A stretch of DNA of 45,319 bases from an uncultured Oleiphilus sp. (GTDB lineage Bacteria; Pseudomonadota; Gammaproteobacteria; Pseudomonadales; Oleiphilaceae). The stretch's first letter is position 1. Each line of letters starts with the position of its first letter. Both the position numbers and the translations under genes were made by a program. Below are positions 8,878 through 16,211 of this stretch, in pieces. The stretch covers positions 1-45,319 of the forward strand of contig CAJWBJ010000023.1 in NCBI GenBank assembly GCA_913020495.1, read 5' to 3'. The notes below the pieces were generated by a model that searched no databases, had not been told where the DNA came from, and saw nothing but the letters and a program-made list of their open reading frames with translations.

Positions 8878-9998
8878 TACGATGCAGAACCTACAATTTC
8901 ACCTTGACGGTTTACAACCCACAAGTCTAATTCAACGCTTTCAGGAACAATACGACGAACTTGGGCTAGTGCTTCTGTACATACTGCATTTGCCAGATCT
9001 ACTTGTTCATTCTGGCAGTGCTGGAGCGCTTCAATACTGGTATTCGAATTCAGCACTTTTTCACCTAACCCGTCACTCCCCCCAGCTTTTTTGGTAAGCT
9101 CAGCAAGATAAAAAAAGTCGATGGACGACGCCCGACTATGTAGGTCCATATGACCTTGAGCCAACTTACTTATTTTTCCAAATCCGCCACATAAGCTAAG
9201 GCGTTGAACAGGCGCTTTCTTTAAGTATTTCAATACTGCACCAACAAAATCACCCATTTCAATTAGCGCAATATCAGGTAAATGATATTTTTCACGTATC
9301 GCCGCTTCACTCTGATTTCCTGTTGAGGCCGCAATATGCATAATGCCATTCGCCTTTGCAACATCAATACCTTGATGAATTGAAGCAATATAAGCGGAGC
9401 ATGAAAACGGTCGCACAATGCCCGTCGTTCCTAAAATGGATAGTCCGCCTAAAATACCTAACCGCGGATTCATGGTTTTTAATGCTAGGCCTTCGCCACC
9501 TTCAACCTCTACCGTGACATCAAATCCGCCTTGATAGTTAAACTCACTCGCGAGAGATTCAAGATGCTCTATCATCATTTTTCGAGGGGTCGGATTAATA
9601 GCCGGTTCGCCAACTGCCAAAGCTAAACCTTCACGTGTAACCGTTCCAACGCCCTCTCCAGCACGAAAAAGTACGCCGGTTTCTTTCGTTAACCGCAATA
9701 CCACACTGACTTTTGCACCATGAGTGACATCAGGATCATCACCAGCATCTTTGATCGTGGCTGAGATTGCAGAGTCTAAAGTCCACTCGCTATGACAAAT
9801 TGTAAGAGAAACTTTTTTTCCTTTTGGTAGCGTTATCTCTACCGTTGTCGGACTTAGCGCCAAACCTTTCGATGGGCCAGTATTTTTTAGATGATTTAGC
9901 AAATGTTGTGCTGCTGCGACACAACATGCCGTAGCACAGCTTCCGGTAGTTAGTCCGGTTTTTAGCTTTTTCGGCTGCTCTTCACTTTCTGACCACAT
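8877..9998 (-). CDS. cbiD: Cobalt-precorrin-5B C1-methyltransferase CbiD
   Basis: 373 residues. CbiD methylates C-1 after CbiG has removed the two-carbon fragment. Its fold is unrelated to the GPGDP methylases, and none of their motifs occurs here. Typical segments are [15 protein letters not shown] (about 12-26), [36 protein letters not shown] and [20 protein letters not shown]. It replaces CobF, which is not seen. The stop overlaps the cobK start by one base, and 18 bases separate it from the permease gene upstream. CbiD also occurs in some organisms with a CobN-type chelatase, so its presence alone does not prove early cobalt insertion. Confidence 0.95.
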   Translation of the reverse strand: MWSESEEQPKKLKTGLTTGSCATACCVAAAQHLLNHLKNTGPSKGLALSPTTVEITLPKGKKVSLTICHSEWTLDSAISATIKDAGDDPDVTHGAKVSVVLRLTKETGVLFRAGEGVGTVTREGLALAVGEPAINPTPRKMMIEHLESLASEFNYQGGFDVTVEVEGGEGLALKTMNPRLGILGGLSILGTTGIVRPFSCSAYIASIHQGIDVAKANGIMHIAASTGNQSEAAIREKYHLPDIALIEMGDFVGAVLKYLKKAPVQRLSLCGGFGKISKLAQGHMDLHSRASSIDFFYLAELTKKAGGSDGLGEKVLNSNTSIEALQHCQNEQVDLANAVCTEALAQVRRIVPESVELDLWVVNRQGEIVGSAS

Positions 9999-10016
9999 TC
10001 ACATATTTCCATGGAC

Positions 10017-10721
10017 TCACAGCGTCTGGCTAAGCCAAAAGCCACCAAATAAGATGGAACCTACAGCAATTAAATACTGACTCCACTGAAAGATACGTGT
10101 ATTAAATGCCTGCAATTTTTGTTGCATCATGCCTAAACCTAAACCGAATAAAGCCATTGCCAACAGTACTCCCAACGAGAATACGATTAAATAGCCAACG
10201 GCTAAACCAAACTGCCCAGTTCCCGATGATGCCTGAGACATAAGCGGCACTAGAGCTAGAGCCGGTGCGCTACCAGCGAGCCCATGTAACATCCCAACCA
10301 TCATAGGTGCGTGAGAATCATGGCCTTTTACTGACTGCTCTTGTGAAAACCAGTGTGCATGGGTCACGTCACCATGTTGATGAACATGAAGCTGTAGTTT
10401 TTGCTTTTGTATCCGGATTAGACAAAACAGGCCAATCACAATCAGTAATACACCAACCGCACCTTCGGCTAAATTAAGCACATTTTGGGGCAATTCAAAC
10501 CCTAAACCAAAAAATAATATGCCAATTAGCATTAGCATGGCGCCATGCCCTAAAGCCCACTTAAGACAATAACGCAGTGTCGTGAAGAGATTATTTTTTT
10601 TACGATGACTGAGCGCCGAAACAGCCATTACATGATCGGCATCTAATGCGTGTACTAGTCCCAGCATAAAGCCAGCACCAATCATTGCCAAAGGACTAAG
10701 CAACATGTTCAGGCTCCACAA
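10017..10721 (-). CDS. NiCoT/UreH-like cobalt or nickel permease
   Basis: 234 residues with about six hydrophobic helices. The first helix holds HALDADH (residues 24-30), the HX4DH-type signature of nickel/cobalt transporters. A cytoplasmic-type loop has scattered His (HVHQHGDVTHAHW, about 112-124), and a second helix pair follows HGLAGSAPALAL. It is inner-membrane. Its place inside the B12 operon, overlapping the end of cobB by 26 bases, argues for cobalt uptake. If translation begins at the second Met (10706) the overlap is 11 bases. This is shorter than classical eight-helix HoxN/NixA, and closer to the UreH/TauE-like branch. Metal preference cannot be read from sequence. Together with CbtAB it would give the operon two transport systems. 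Confidence 0.75.
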   Translation of the reverse strand: MWSLNMLLSPLAMIGAGFMLGLVHALDADHVMAVSALSHRKKNNLFTTLRYCLKWALGHGAMLMLIGILFFGLGFELPQNVLNLAEGAVGVLLIVIGLFCLIRIQKQKLQLHVHQHGDVTHAHWFSQEQSVKGHDSHAPMMVGMLHGLAGSAPALALVPLMSQASSGTGQFGLAVGYLIVFSLGVLLAMALFGLGLGMMQQKLQAFNTRIFQWSQYLIAVGSILFGGFWLSQTL

Positions 10722-12078
10722 TTTGGTTGGGGGTTAATTGATGTAATGCGTCGATAGAAAACAATGTTCCAATCGCTTCGGGGTTAGATGGGAAGAACAA
10801 GTGCAAATAACTTGCGGTTAACCCTCTGTCACGATAAATAGCTTCGCCGGGAGCGGTGTGGCGCTGTCGTCGAGAAAAGCTTAATGGAGCCTGCAAACCA
10901 GCGCTACGAGAACGATGATGTGCATGTCCTCGAACCTCGCCTTCAGGCAGTATCGCAGTTTGCATACCTTGACAACCTCGCTTGCCTCGCATAGAGCCCT
11001 GCCCATTTAGCAAACCCAACATGGTATGAGTTTTATCATCCAGATCAGTTAATGTTTCCAGACAATAAAGAAAACCACCGCACTCGGCAAGAATAGGACG
11101 TTCGCTTGCAAAAAAATCAGCTATTGATTCAAGCATGGAAGCATTCTTGGCTAAGCCTTCAGCATGTAGTTCAGGGTATCCACCGGGCAACCAGAGCCCG
11201 TCCGCTTCAGGCATTGTCAGGTCATGTAGGGGTGAAAAGAAATGATAACTTGCCCCCATCTCTGTCAATAAATCTAAATTAGCTTGGTAGATAAAGCTGA
11301 AAGCTTCATCTTTGGCGATTGCTATTTTTAAACCTGCCAAAAGTTTTGGTGCAGGCGCTTGTACAACTAGGCCAGAACTAAACTCAACGGCTGGAAAAGC
11401 CTGCTCAGGTTGCATCTGAAAACCTTGGGAAAGAGCAAGGGCACCCGCTTCAAACCGTTCTTCTAGCAAACACCTCGCTTCAGAAGCTTGCACCAAACCT
11501 AAATGACGCTCAGGTAAAGCGATAGAAGGGTCTCGCTTTAAGGTTGCTAGTAAGGGGGTATTCTCCGATAAAGCATCACGAATCAGCTCGGTATGACGCT
11601 CCGTTCCACAACCATTTGCAATCAAACCGGAGACGATGATGTCATCACGGTAACCCGCCAAGCCATTCATGATAGCCGCAGTGGTTTGAGCCATACCTTT
11701 GACATCCATTACCACAGCAACCGGAATACCAAAGCAAGCGGCCAAGTCGGCACTGGAAGGGTCTCCATCAAATAAACCCATGGCGCCTTCAACTAAAATA
11801 AAATCGGCTATTTGTGCTGCTTGATATAAGCGCTGCTGACAATAAGCTTCACCTGCCATCCAGATATCAAGCTGTTCAACTGGCTGACCAGAGGCTTGCT
11901 CCAACACTTGAGGATCAAGATAGTCAGGCCCTGTTTTAAAAACCCGGACAATTTTTCCCTTATTTTTCAGTAAGCGAGCCAAAGCAGCCGTAACGGTTGT
12001 TTTACCTTGCCCAGATGCTGGCCCGGCTAAAAAAAGAGCAGGACATGAAACAGATTGATTTTTCGTCGATGAGGCCAT
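10696..12078 (-). CDS. cobB: Cobyrinic/hydrogenobyrinic acid a,c-diamide synthase
   Basis: 460 residues. It amidates the a and c side chains using ATP and glutamine. The N-terminal dethiobiotin-synthetase-like ATPase domain has the P-loop AGPASGQGKTTVTAA (about 19-33), KTGPDYLDP and VEGAMGLFDG. The C-terminal class I glutamine amidotransferase-like domain has LWLPGGYPELHAEGL and the nucleophile cysteine in LAECGGFLYCLE (about residues 333-344). HAHHRSR-type and LHLFFPSNP segments follow. The ATG shares a base with the cobO stop (TAATG, 12078). The 3' end overlaps the permease gene. Product is CobB if the substrate is metal-free, CbiA if cobalt is already present. Confidence 0.92.
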   Translation of the reverse strand: MASSTKNQSVSCPALFLAGPASGQGKTTVTAALARLLKNKGKIVRVFKTGPDYLDPQVLEQASGQPVEQLDIWMAGEAYCQQRLYQAAQIADFILVEGAMGLFDGDPSSADLAACFGIPVAVVMDVKGMAQTTAAIMNGLAGYRDDIIVSGLIANGCGTERHTELIRDALSENTPLLATLKRDPSIALPERHLGLVQASEARCLLEERFEAGALALSQGFQMQPEQAFPAVEFSSGLVVQAPAPKLLAGLKIAIAKDEAFSFIYQANLDLLTEMGASYHFFSPLHDLTMPEADGLWLPGGYPELHAEGLAKNASMLESIADFFASERPILAECGGFLYCLETLTDLDDKTHTMLGLLNGQGSMRGKRGCQGMQTAILPEGEVRGHAHHRSRSAGLQAPLSFSRRQRHTAPGEAIYRDRGLTASYLHLFFPSNPEAIGTLFSIDALHQLTPNQIVEPEHVA

Positions 12079-12671
12079 TAAAATTCAATACCTTCTTGCG
12101 CTTTCACGCCCAAACGGAAAGCATGACGCTCATCTTGAATGACGCTTATTGTATCCGCAATATCTTGTAAGTCAGTCACCATCGTTCGACCGGTCATAAT
12201 CACATTCTGCATCATCGGGCGATTTTGAAGTGCCGTCACCACAGGCTCCGTATCCAGATACCCATATTTAAACATGTAACCAATTTCATCAAATACCAAC
12301 AGATCGTAGCTTGAATCATTCAATAAAGTTTCAGCTAATGCCCATGCTTTTTGTGCTGCGGCAATATCCTGGTTTTTATCCTGAGTTTCCCAAGTGAAGC
12401 CATGACCCATTACATGCCAGTCCACCAATGGATGGTCGCTGAAAAACTTAAATTCACCCGTTTCAGTTCGCCCTTTGGTAAACTGAATCACGGCACACCG
12501 CTTGCCATGCCCAACAGAGCGTGCCATGGTTCCAAAAGCAGAACTGCTTTTACCTTTACCCGCCCCTTTCAAAATAATGAACACACCGCGCTCTTCCGTT
12601 GACTTGGCAATTTTGGCATCCATCACTTTTTTACGGTTCTGCATACGTTGCTGGTGTTTTGTATCGGTCAT
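12078..12671 (-). CDS. cobO: Corrinoid adenosyltransferase, CobA/CobO type
   Basis: 197 residues. It transfers the 5'-deoxyadenosyl group from ATP to Co(I) corrinoid. The P-loop GAGKGKSSS is at residues 36-44. Family segments VIQFTKGRTETGEF, WHVMGHGFTWETQD, VFDEIGYMFKYGYL and the NVIMTGR motif are intact. The N-terminus (about 1-28) is basic and probably flexible, as in CobA. It starts six bases after the ChlID stop and is coupled to cobB by a one-base overlap. Confidence 0.95.
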   Translation of the reverse strand: MTDTKHQQRMQNRKKVMDAKIAKSTEERGVFIILKGAGKGKSSSAFGTMARSVGHGKRCAVIQFTKGRTETGEFKFFSDHPLVDWHVMGHGFTWETQDKNQDIAAAQKAWALAETLLNDSSYDLLVFDEIGYMFKYGYLDTEPVVTALQNRPMMQNVIMTGRTMVTDLQDIADTISVIQDERHAFRLGVKAQEGIEF

Positions 12672-12677
12672 CTTGAA

Positions 12678-14399
12678 TTACGCTCTTGAGTAATACGAGT
12701 CAGGTAGCGTTAAATATCGCGCACCTAATGCTTGGGCTATTGATTCGGCACGACCCCGTTTGACTGAGGAGGCTTCAATATCGATCACCGTACATTCGCC
12801 CGGCAACGTTAGCCCTGCTATATTTTGTTTTGTTCTGCCATCGGTAATCAAATAACACTTAATCACGAGTTCAGGAATTTTATGTAGCAAATTATGCAAA
12901 TAGCTTTCTGCTCGCTGTAGCGCTTCCCTAATAGGCGTTCCGCCACCCGCACTAATTTGGTCCAAGCAGTTTTTAATTTGTTTCGGTGCTCGAATACGTG
13001 GCAAAACATCTTCAAGCTGATCATTTCCAAAACCTAAAATCGCTAGCTGCTCACGGCTCAGATAAGCTTGTTTAGATATCTGCAGCACAACCCCTTTTGC
13101 CTGTGCCATCAATTGATGTCCAAGCGTTGAGCCTGAAGTATCCAATAACACAAAATTGAGTATCGTCTGTGCGCCTTTTCTTTTTCGATAAGCTACTCGC
13201 TCCGGAGGCCAGACGCCAACACTAGAAACCAAGGTATTGAACCAGTCTGGCGAAGTAGAAAAACCTTGTGTACGTACACTTCCACCTTTGTTCTTACCTT
13301 TACTTTTTGACATCGAAATTTTAGAGTCAGACACTAATCGCTCTTCTTGCTTTGCATGATCAAAGTCAATTGTTTCAATTTCTTGAGCAGTTTGTATTTG
13401 AGGCGCCATACTTCCCCATTGACCATCACTTTCTTTAAGGCCAGCTCCAGAGTTTTTGTCATCAGGACGGGAATAGGGGCTTGATGGCGATTGCCCTTCA
13501 GGAGGCTGGTTTGGTGGCGACGGTGGTTGAGTTGAAGAGCTTTGCCGACGATGCGCTAAGACCAGTTCTTCGACAGCATCAATATCCTGACCCGTTACTT
13601 CTGCTCGCTCATACAAGGCGGCGTGTGCTAACGCTGCTCGAAACCAGACAATATCTGCGCGTAACCCGTCTACATTCGCTTGAGCTGAGCGCTCAGCAAT
13701 AATCATTCTCAGCGAGTCGCTACAGCTCACATTAGAGATAAGCGCCCTCGCCTTTTCTACTTGCTTCGAAATATGTATTTGCTCAGCTTCATATTGTTGA
13801 ATAAAGCGTTGAGGGTTTTGATCAAAGTCTTCGCGACGACGAACAATCTCTACGCGTTCTTCTAAGGTGTACTTACTTGTTAAATCAACAGCTAAACCAA
13901 AGCGGTCCTGAAGCTGCGCTCTTAATTCGCCCTCATCAGGATTCATAGTACCCAATAAGATGAAGTTAGCCGCATGTTGATGACTAATTCCGTCACGTTC
14001 AACACAATTTATACCACTTGAAGCGACATCTAATAATAAATCAACCAATGCGTCATTCAGCAGGTTCACTTCATCAACATACAAAACACCTTGGTGTGCT
14101 TTAGCTAATAAGCCCGGTTTAAACTCTACACTCTGTTCATTTAATACTTGCTGGAGGTTTAATGTTCCGGTCACCATTTCGTCACTTGCCCCTAAAGGCA
14201 AAGTCACAAACTGATTCACTTCATCAGAATGGTCACTCAGTTGTAGTACATCCGCCAAAGCACGTGCCAAGGTAGATTTTGCACTCCCTCTTGGCCCGCT
14301 CACCAGCACACCACCAATACCAGGGTGAATTGCAGTGAGCGTCAAGGCAAGTTTAAAGGCGTCTTGCCCGACGACCGCCGAAAAGGGGTAATTGATCAC
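12678..14399 (-). CDS. ChlI/ChlD-type fused chelatase ATPase, likely CobN partner
   Basis: 573 residues. The N-terminal AAA+ domain (about 1-280) has Walker A GPRGSAKST (35-43), Walker B LYVDEVNLL (106-114) and a DRFGL sensor segment. A Pro/Ser/Gln-rich linker and acidic stretch follow (about 285-360). The C-terminal von Willebrand A domain has the MIDAS motif DTSGS (420-424) and GGTPIREAL. This is the architecture of BchD/ChlD with a functional ChlI-like ATPase site, so one chain could supply both small subunits of the CobN cobaltochelatase. No chlorophyll gene is present, which supports the cobalt role. The start lies three bases after cbtA, and its stop is six bases before cobO. Confidence 0.85.
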   Translation of the reverse strand: MINYPFSAVVGQDAFKLALTLTAIHPGIGGVLVSGPRGSAKSTLARALADVLQLSDHSDEVNQFVTLPLGASDEMVTGTLNLQQVLNEQSVEFKPGLLAKAHQGVLYVDEVNLLNDALVDLLLDVASSGINCVERDGISHQHAANFILLGTMNPDEGELRAQLQDRFGLAVDLTSKYTLEERVEIVRRREDFDQNPQRFIQQYEAEQIHISKQVEKARALISNVSCSDSLRMIIAERSAQANVDGLRADIVWFRAALAHAALYERAEVTGQDIDAVEELVLAHRRQSSSTQPPSPPNQPPEGQSPSSPYSRPDDKNSGAGLKESDGQWGSMAPQIQTAQEIETIDFDHAKQEERLVSDSKISMSKSKGKNKGGSVRTQGFSTSPDWFNTLVSSVGVWPPERVAYRKRKGAQTILNFVLLDTSGSTLGHQLMAQAKGVVLQISKQAYLSREQLAILGFGNDQLEDVLPRIRAPKQIKNCLDQISAGGGTPIREALQRAESYLHNLLHKIPELVIKCYLITDGRTKQNIAGLTLPGECTVIDIEASSVKRGRAESIAQALGARYLTLPDSYYSRA

Positions 14400-14402
14400 G
14401 CT

Positions 14403-15161
14403 TTAGGCTTCTGCATAACGATCATTAAGCACCTGCCGATTCAGAGCCCATGCACATAGTGCACCTAATGCCAACCAGAAAGCTAAATTAGCGACGCCAC
14501 TAGCAACAATAAATTGGTGATGAAGATCAGACAAGATAGCCACAACATTCGCATCAGGATGAGTAAACTCAGGCCCTGCTGAATGAGGTGCACCAATCAA
14601 GAAGGGTAAAGCAATGAAAGCAACACCAATTATTTTATACGCGCCTTTGGCAAAAGCCAGAGTACCGATACCAACACCAGAGGCAACAACAGCAAGCAGC
14701 CACCATGTTTGGCGATTATCAAGCGGTGCGGCTTCAATACCCGGTATTTCAGGAGGCAAACCAATTCCCGGCGCGACAAAAAAAGCTATAAACCCAGCCA
14801 CACCCCACGCAAGGCCTTTGACAATAGACAAATTCGCCACACCTTTTAATTGCAGTTGGCTCATGATTGACAATAAGATGGCCGCAAAGCCGATTCCTGC
14901 CAATACATTTGATAACAATGTATACAACGTACGCTCCATACCATCGTTTGGCCCCCAAGCTTCTTGGTCATGATGATGTTCAGAAGAAGCGCCTTCTCCA
15001 TGATGATGGCCTTGAACAGGGGCCACTTCTGGCTCAGTAACTTCATACTGCTCAGCGGCAAAAATAATAGGGGACACACTAATGGATTGGATTGCAGTAA
15101 AGAGCAACCCACTTAGAAAACCGATAAAAAGCGCACAAAAGATAATTCGACGAAATAACAT
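14403..15161 (-). CDS. cbtA: CbtA-family cobalt transporter subunit
   Basis: 252 residues, an integral membrane protein with about five hydrophobic helices. The first is near residues 1-25, followed by a periplasmic loop rich in His and Glu (HHHGEGASSEHHHDQE, about 48-63). GLPPEIPG and HFSAGPE-like segments (PHSAGPEF) are typical of CbtA. CbtA and CbtB form a predicted B12-regulated cobalt uptake system. The ATG at 15161 is chosen over an upstream TTG at 15173 because GGAG lies six bases before it. It follows cbtB after a 111-base gap that holds two inverted repeats, and precedes the chelatase ATPase by three bases. Transport function is a prediction from regulon membership, not from direct motifs. 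Confidence 0.85.
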   Translation of the reverse strand: MLFRRIIFCALFIGFLSGLLFTAIQSISVSPIIFAAEQYEVTEPEVAPVQGHHHGEGASSEHHHDQEAWGPNDGMERTLYTLLSNVLAGIGFAAILLSIMSQLQLKGVANLSIVKGLAWGVAGFIAFFVAPGIGLPPEIPGIEAAPLDNRQTWWLLAVVASGVGIGTLAFAKGAYKIIGVAFIALPFLIGAPHSAGPEFTHPDANVVAILSDLHHQFIVASGVANLAFWLALGALCAWALNRQVLNDRYAEA

Positions 15162-15197
15162 TAACCACTCCAAAAACTAAAGCCCAGCAGCCATCAG

Positions 15198-15245
15198 AGC
15201 GTAATTAAACGCTAAACAGCACCCAGTAAAGCGTAAAAAAACGCT
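15198..15245. repeat. Two matching inverted repeats between cbtB and cbtA
   Basis: Two short palindromic units, AGCGT-N6-ACGCT at 15198-15213 and again at 15230-15245, lie 32 bases apart (about three helical turns). On the transcript they are two five-base-pair hairpins with AU-rich loops. They lie after the cbtB stop and before the cbtA ribosome binding site. They could be a paired operator, or mRNA structures that set the cbtB to cbtA ratio. Neither is proven, and the stems are short. Confidence 0.45.
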
Positions 15246-15272
15246 AAATTTATATATCTTTAATTTAAAAAA

Positions 15273-15458
15273 TTAATGACAGGGGAAAGCTAAAGAATGA
15301 CGCGTATCGTGTGCAGCATTGTGCGCGGCATCTACAGGCATAAAACCAACAGCAAAAAGAATGACAGCACCAAAAACCAGAGCACCAACTGTTTGAACTA
15401 AAGGAGAAAGCGTTGCTTTTGAAGAAATGGCTTGATTAGAAATCGTATTAGAAGACAT
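15273..15458 (-). CDS. cbtB: CbtB-family cobalt transporter subunit
   Basis: 61 residues, the usual small size. One membrane helix (about residues 24-42, VGALVFGAVILFAVGFMPV) is followed by a short His-containing tail, DAAHNAAHDTRHS, ending in CH. This His tail after a single helix is the CbtB pattern and is thought to bind Co(II) before transfer to CbtA. GAGGT lies six bases before the ATG. It is the first gene after the cobalamin riboswitch, so its expression should fall when B12 is abundant. Confidence 0.88.
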   Translation of the reverse strand: MSSNTISNQAISSKATLSPLVQTVGALVFGAVILFAVGFMPVDAAHNAAHDTRHSLAFPCH

Positions 15459-15502
15459 ACATATACCTCAGGTACCCACCGTACCAATAAAAGAGAAAAA
15501 TA

Positions 15503-15715
15503 AAACAGGCCGGTCTTCGGGCTAAAAGAGTGCTATTGCCATTGTCTACGCCTTCCCAAAACTATGATATGAATAGTGCCAGTGGCTAATGCAAACAACT
15601 CTTTAGTCGAAACTAAAACTCTTTCTTACCGATGCGGGGGCAGCGATGGAATTGTTTTTTAAAACAAACGAACCACACTTCCCGATTATCCCTCGCAGAG
15701 GGCACCTATTTACGA
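15503..15715 (-). promoter_or_regulatory. Cobalamin riboswitch
   Basis: Read on the minus strand this region contains the conserved pieces of the B12 element in order: AGGTGCC near 15707, GATAATCGGGAAGTG with the GGGAA box (about 15674-15689), the GCTGCCCCCGC-ACGGTAA core (about 15637-15655), the B12 box with AGCCACTGGC (about 15578-15589), GGGAAGG (about 15550-15557) and the closing AGCCCGAAGACCGGCC (about 15507-15522). It sits 45 bases upstream of cbtB. Adenosylcobalamin binding would shut off the operon. No strong U-tract terminator follows, so translational control or control by Rho is as likely as intrinsic termination. Confidence 0.95.
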
Positions 15716-15722
15716 ACGAGCA

Positions 15723-15751
15723 ATAGTACGTCCAAGCCGGTTTTTTTTCAA
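15723..15751 (-). promoter_or_regulatory. Sigma-70 promoter for the cobalamin operon
   Basis: On the minus strand, TTGAAA (15751-15746) and TACTAT (15728-15723) are separated by exactly 17 bases. The expected start of transcription, about seven bases on, lies just before the first conserved riboswitch stretch. Position, spacing and match support this as the operon promoter. It was found by eye and is not experimentally known. Confidence 0.7.
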
Positions 15752-15756
15752 GTAGA

Positions 15757-16068
15757 TTAATTATTGAGCGCCACCAATTGGTACAAATTATCATCAACTT
15801 TGCCATTCGAACGATAGATGACTACTTTTCCACCCGCGCCCCGGAGCGTCTTATTAAACTCTCCTTGGTACAGCATTCGCTTGAATTCAGAGAATGGCAA
15901 GAGATGTTGGCTAGCTAAAAACTCATGCAAAGCCATAAGACTAAATATCAAATCACCTGTCACAGGCTCGATAAATAAGTCACCGTTAAAATTTTGAACG
16001 CGTTCAAGCGTTTCATTTTGCCCGTTCAAAAACTCATGAAAGAAATCAAGTACAACCTGCTGCTTCAT
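15757..16068 (-). CDS. Hypothetical protein, 103 residues
   Basis: Not recognised. It is a soluble protein without signal peptide or membrane helix. It has an acidic helical start (MKQQVVLDFFHEFLNGQNETLERV) and a middle LFIEPVTGDLIFSLMALHEFLASQ. A basic, Gly-containing segment (LRGAGGKVVIYRSNGKV) lies near the end. The stop is six bases from the -35 box of the B12 promoter, so the two units abut. Upstream, moeA is divergent. The ribosome binding site is weak (AAAGA), so the start is uncertain. Composition looks like real coding sequence. It could be transcribed into the cobalamin operon by read-through, but its function is unknown. Confidence 0.6.
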   Translation of the reverse strand: MKQQVVLDFFHEFLNGQNETLERVQNFNGDLFIEPVTGDLIFSLMALHEFLASQHLLPFSEFKRMLYQGEFNKTLRGAGGKVVIYRSNGKVDDNLYQLVALNN

Positions 16069-16211
16069 ATTATTCGTCTTTATTTTGTGGCGCTATAGAT
16101 ATAGTAGTACACAGATCAAAGTATAAACAAATGCTCGCTTGACCAGCATCAAAGTAATGCTCTGTTTTTTACATTAAGTTATACTTCACAAAATTATAGC
16201 TTGGACTTCTG

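Noticed and set aside
14614..14973. A 119-codon plus-strand ORF
   Set aside because: It is antisense to cbtA and has no ribosome binding site or recognisable sequence.
15603..15806. A 67-codon ORF on the minus strand across the cobalamin promoter and riboswitch
   Set aside because: The bases are explained by riboswitch boxes and the promoter, and the peptide is not protein-like.
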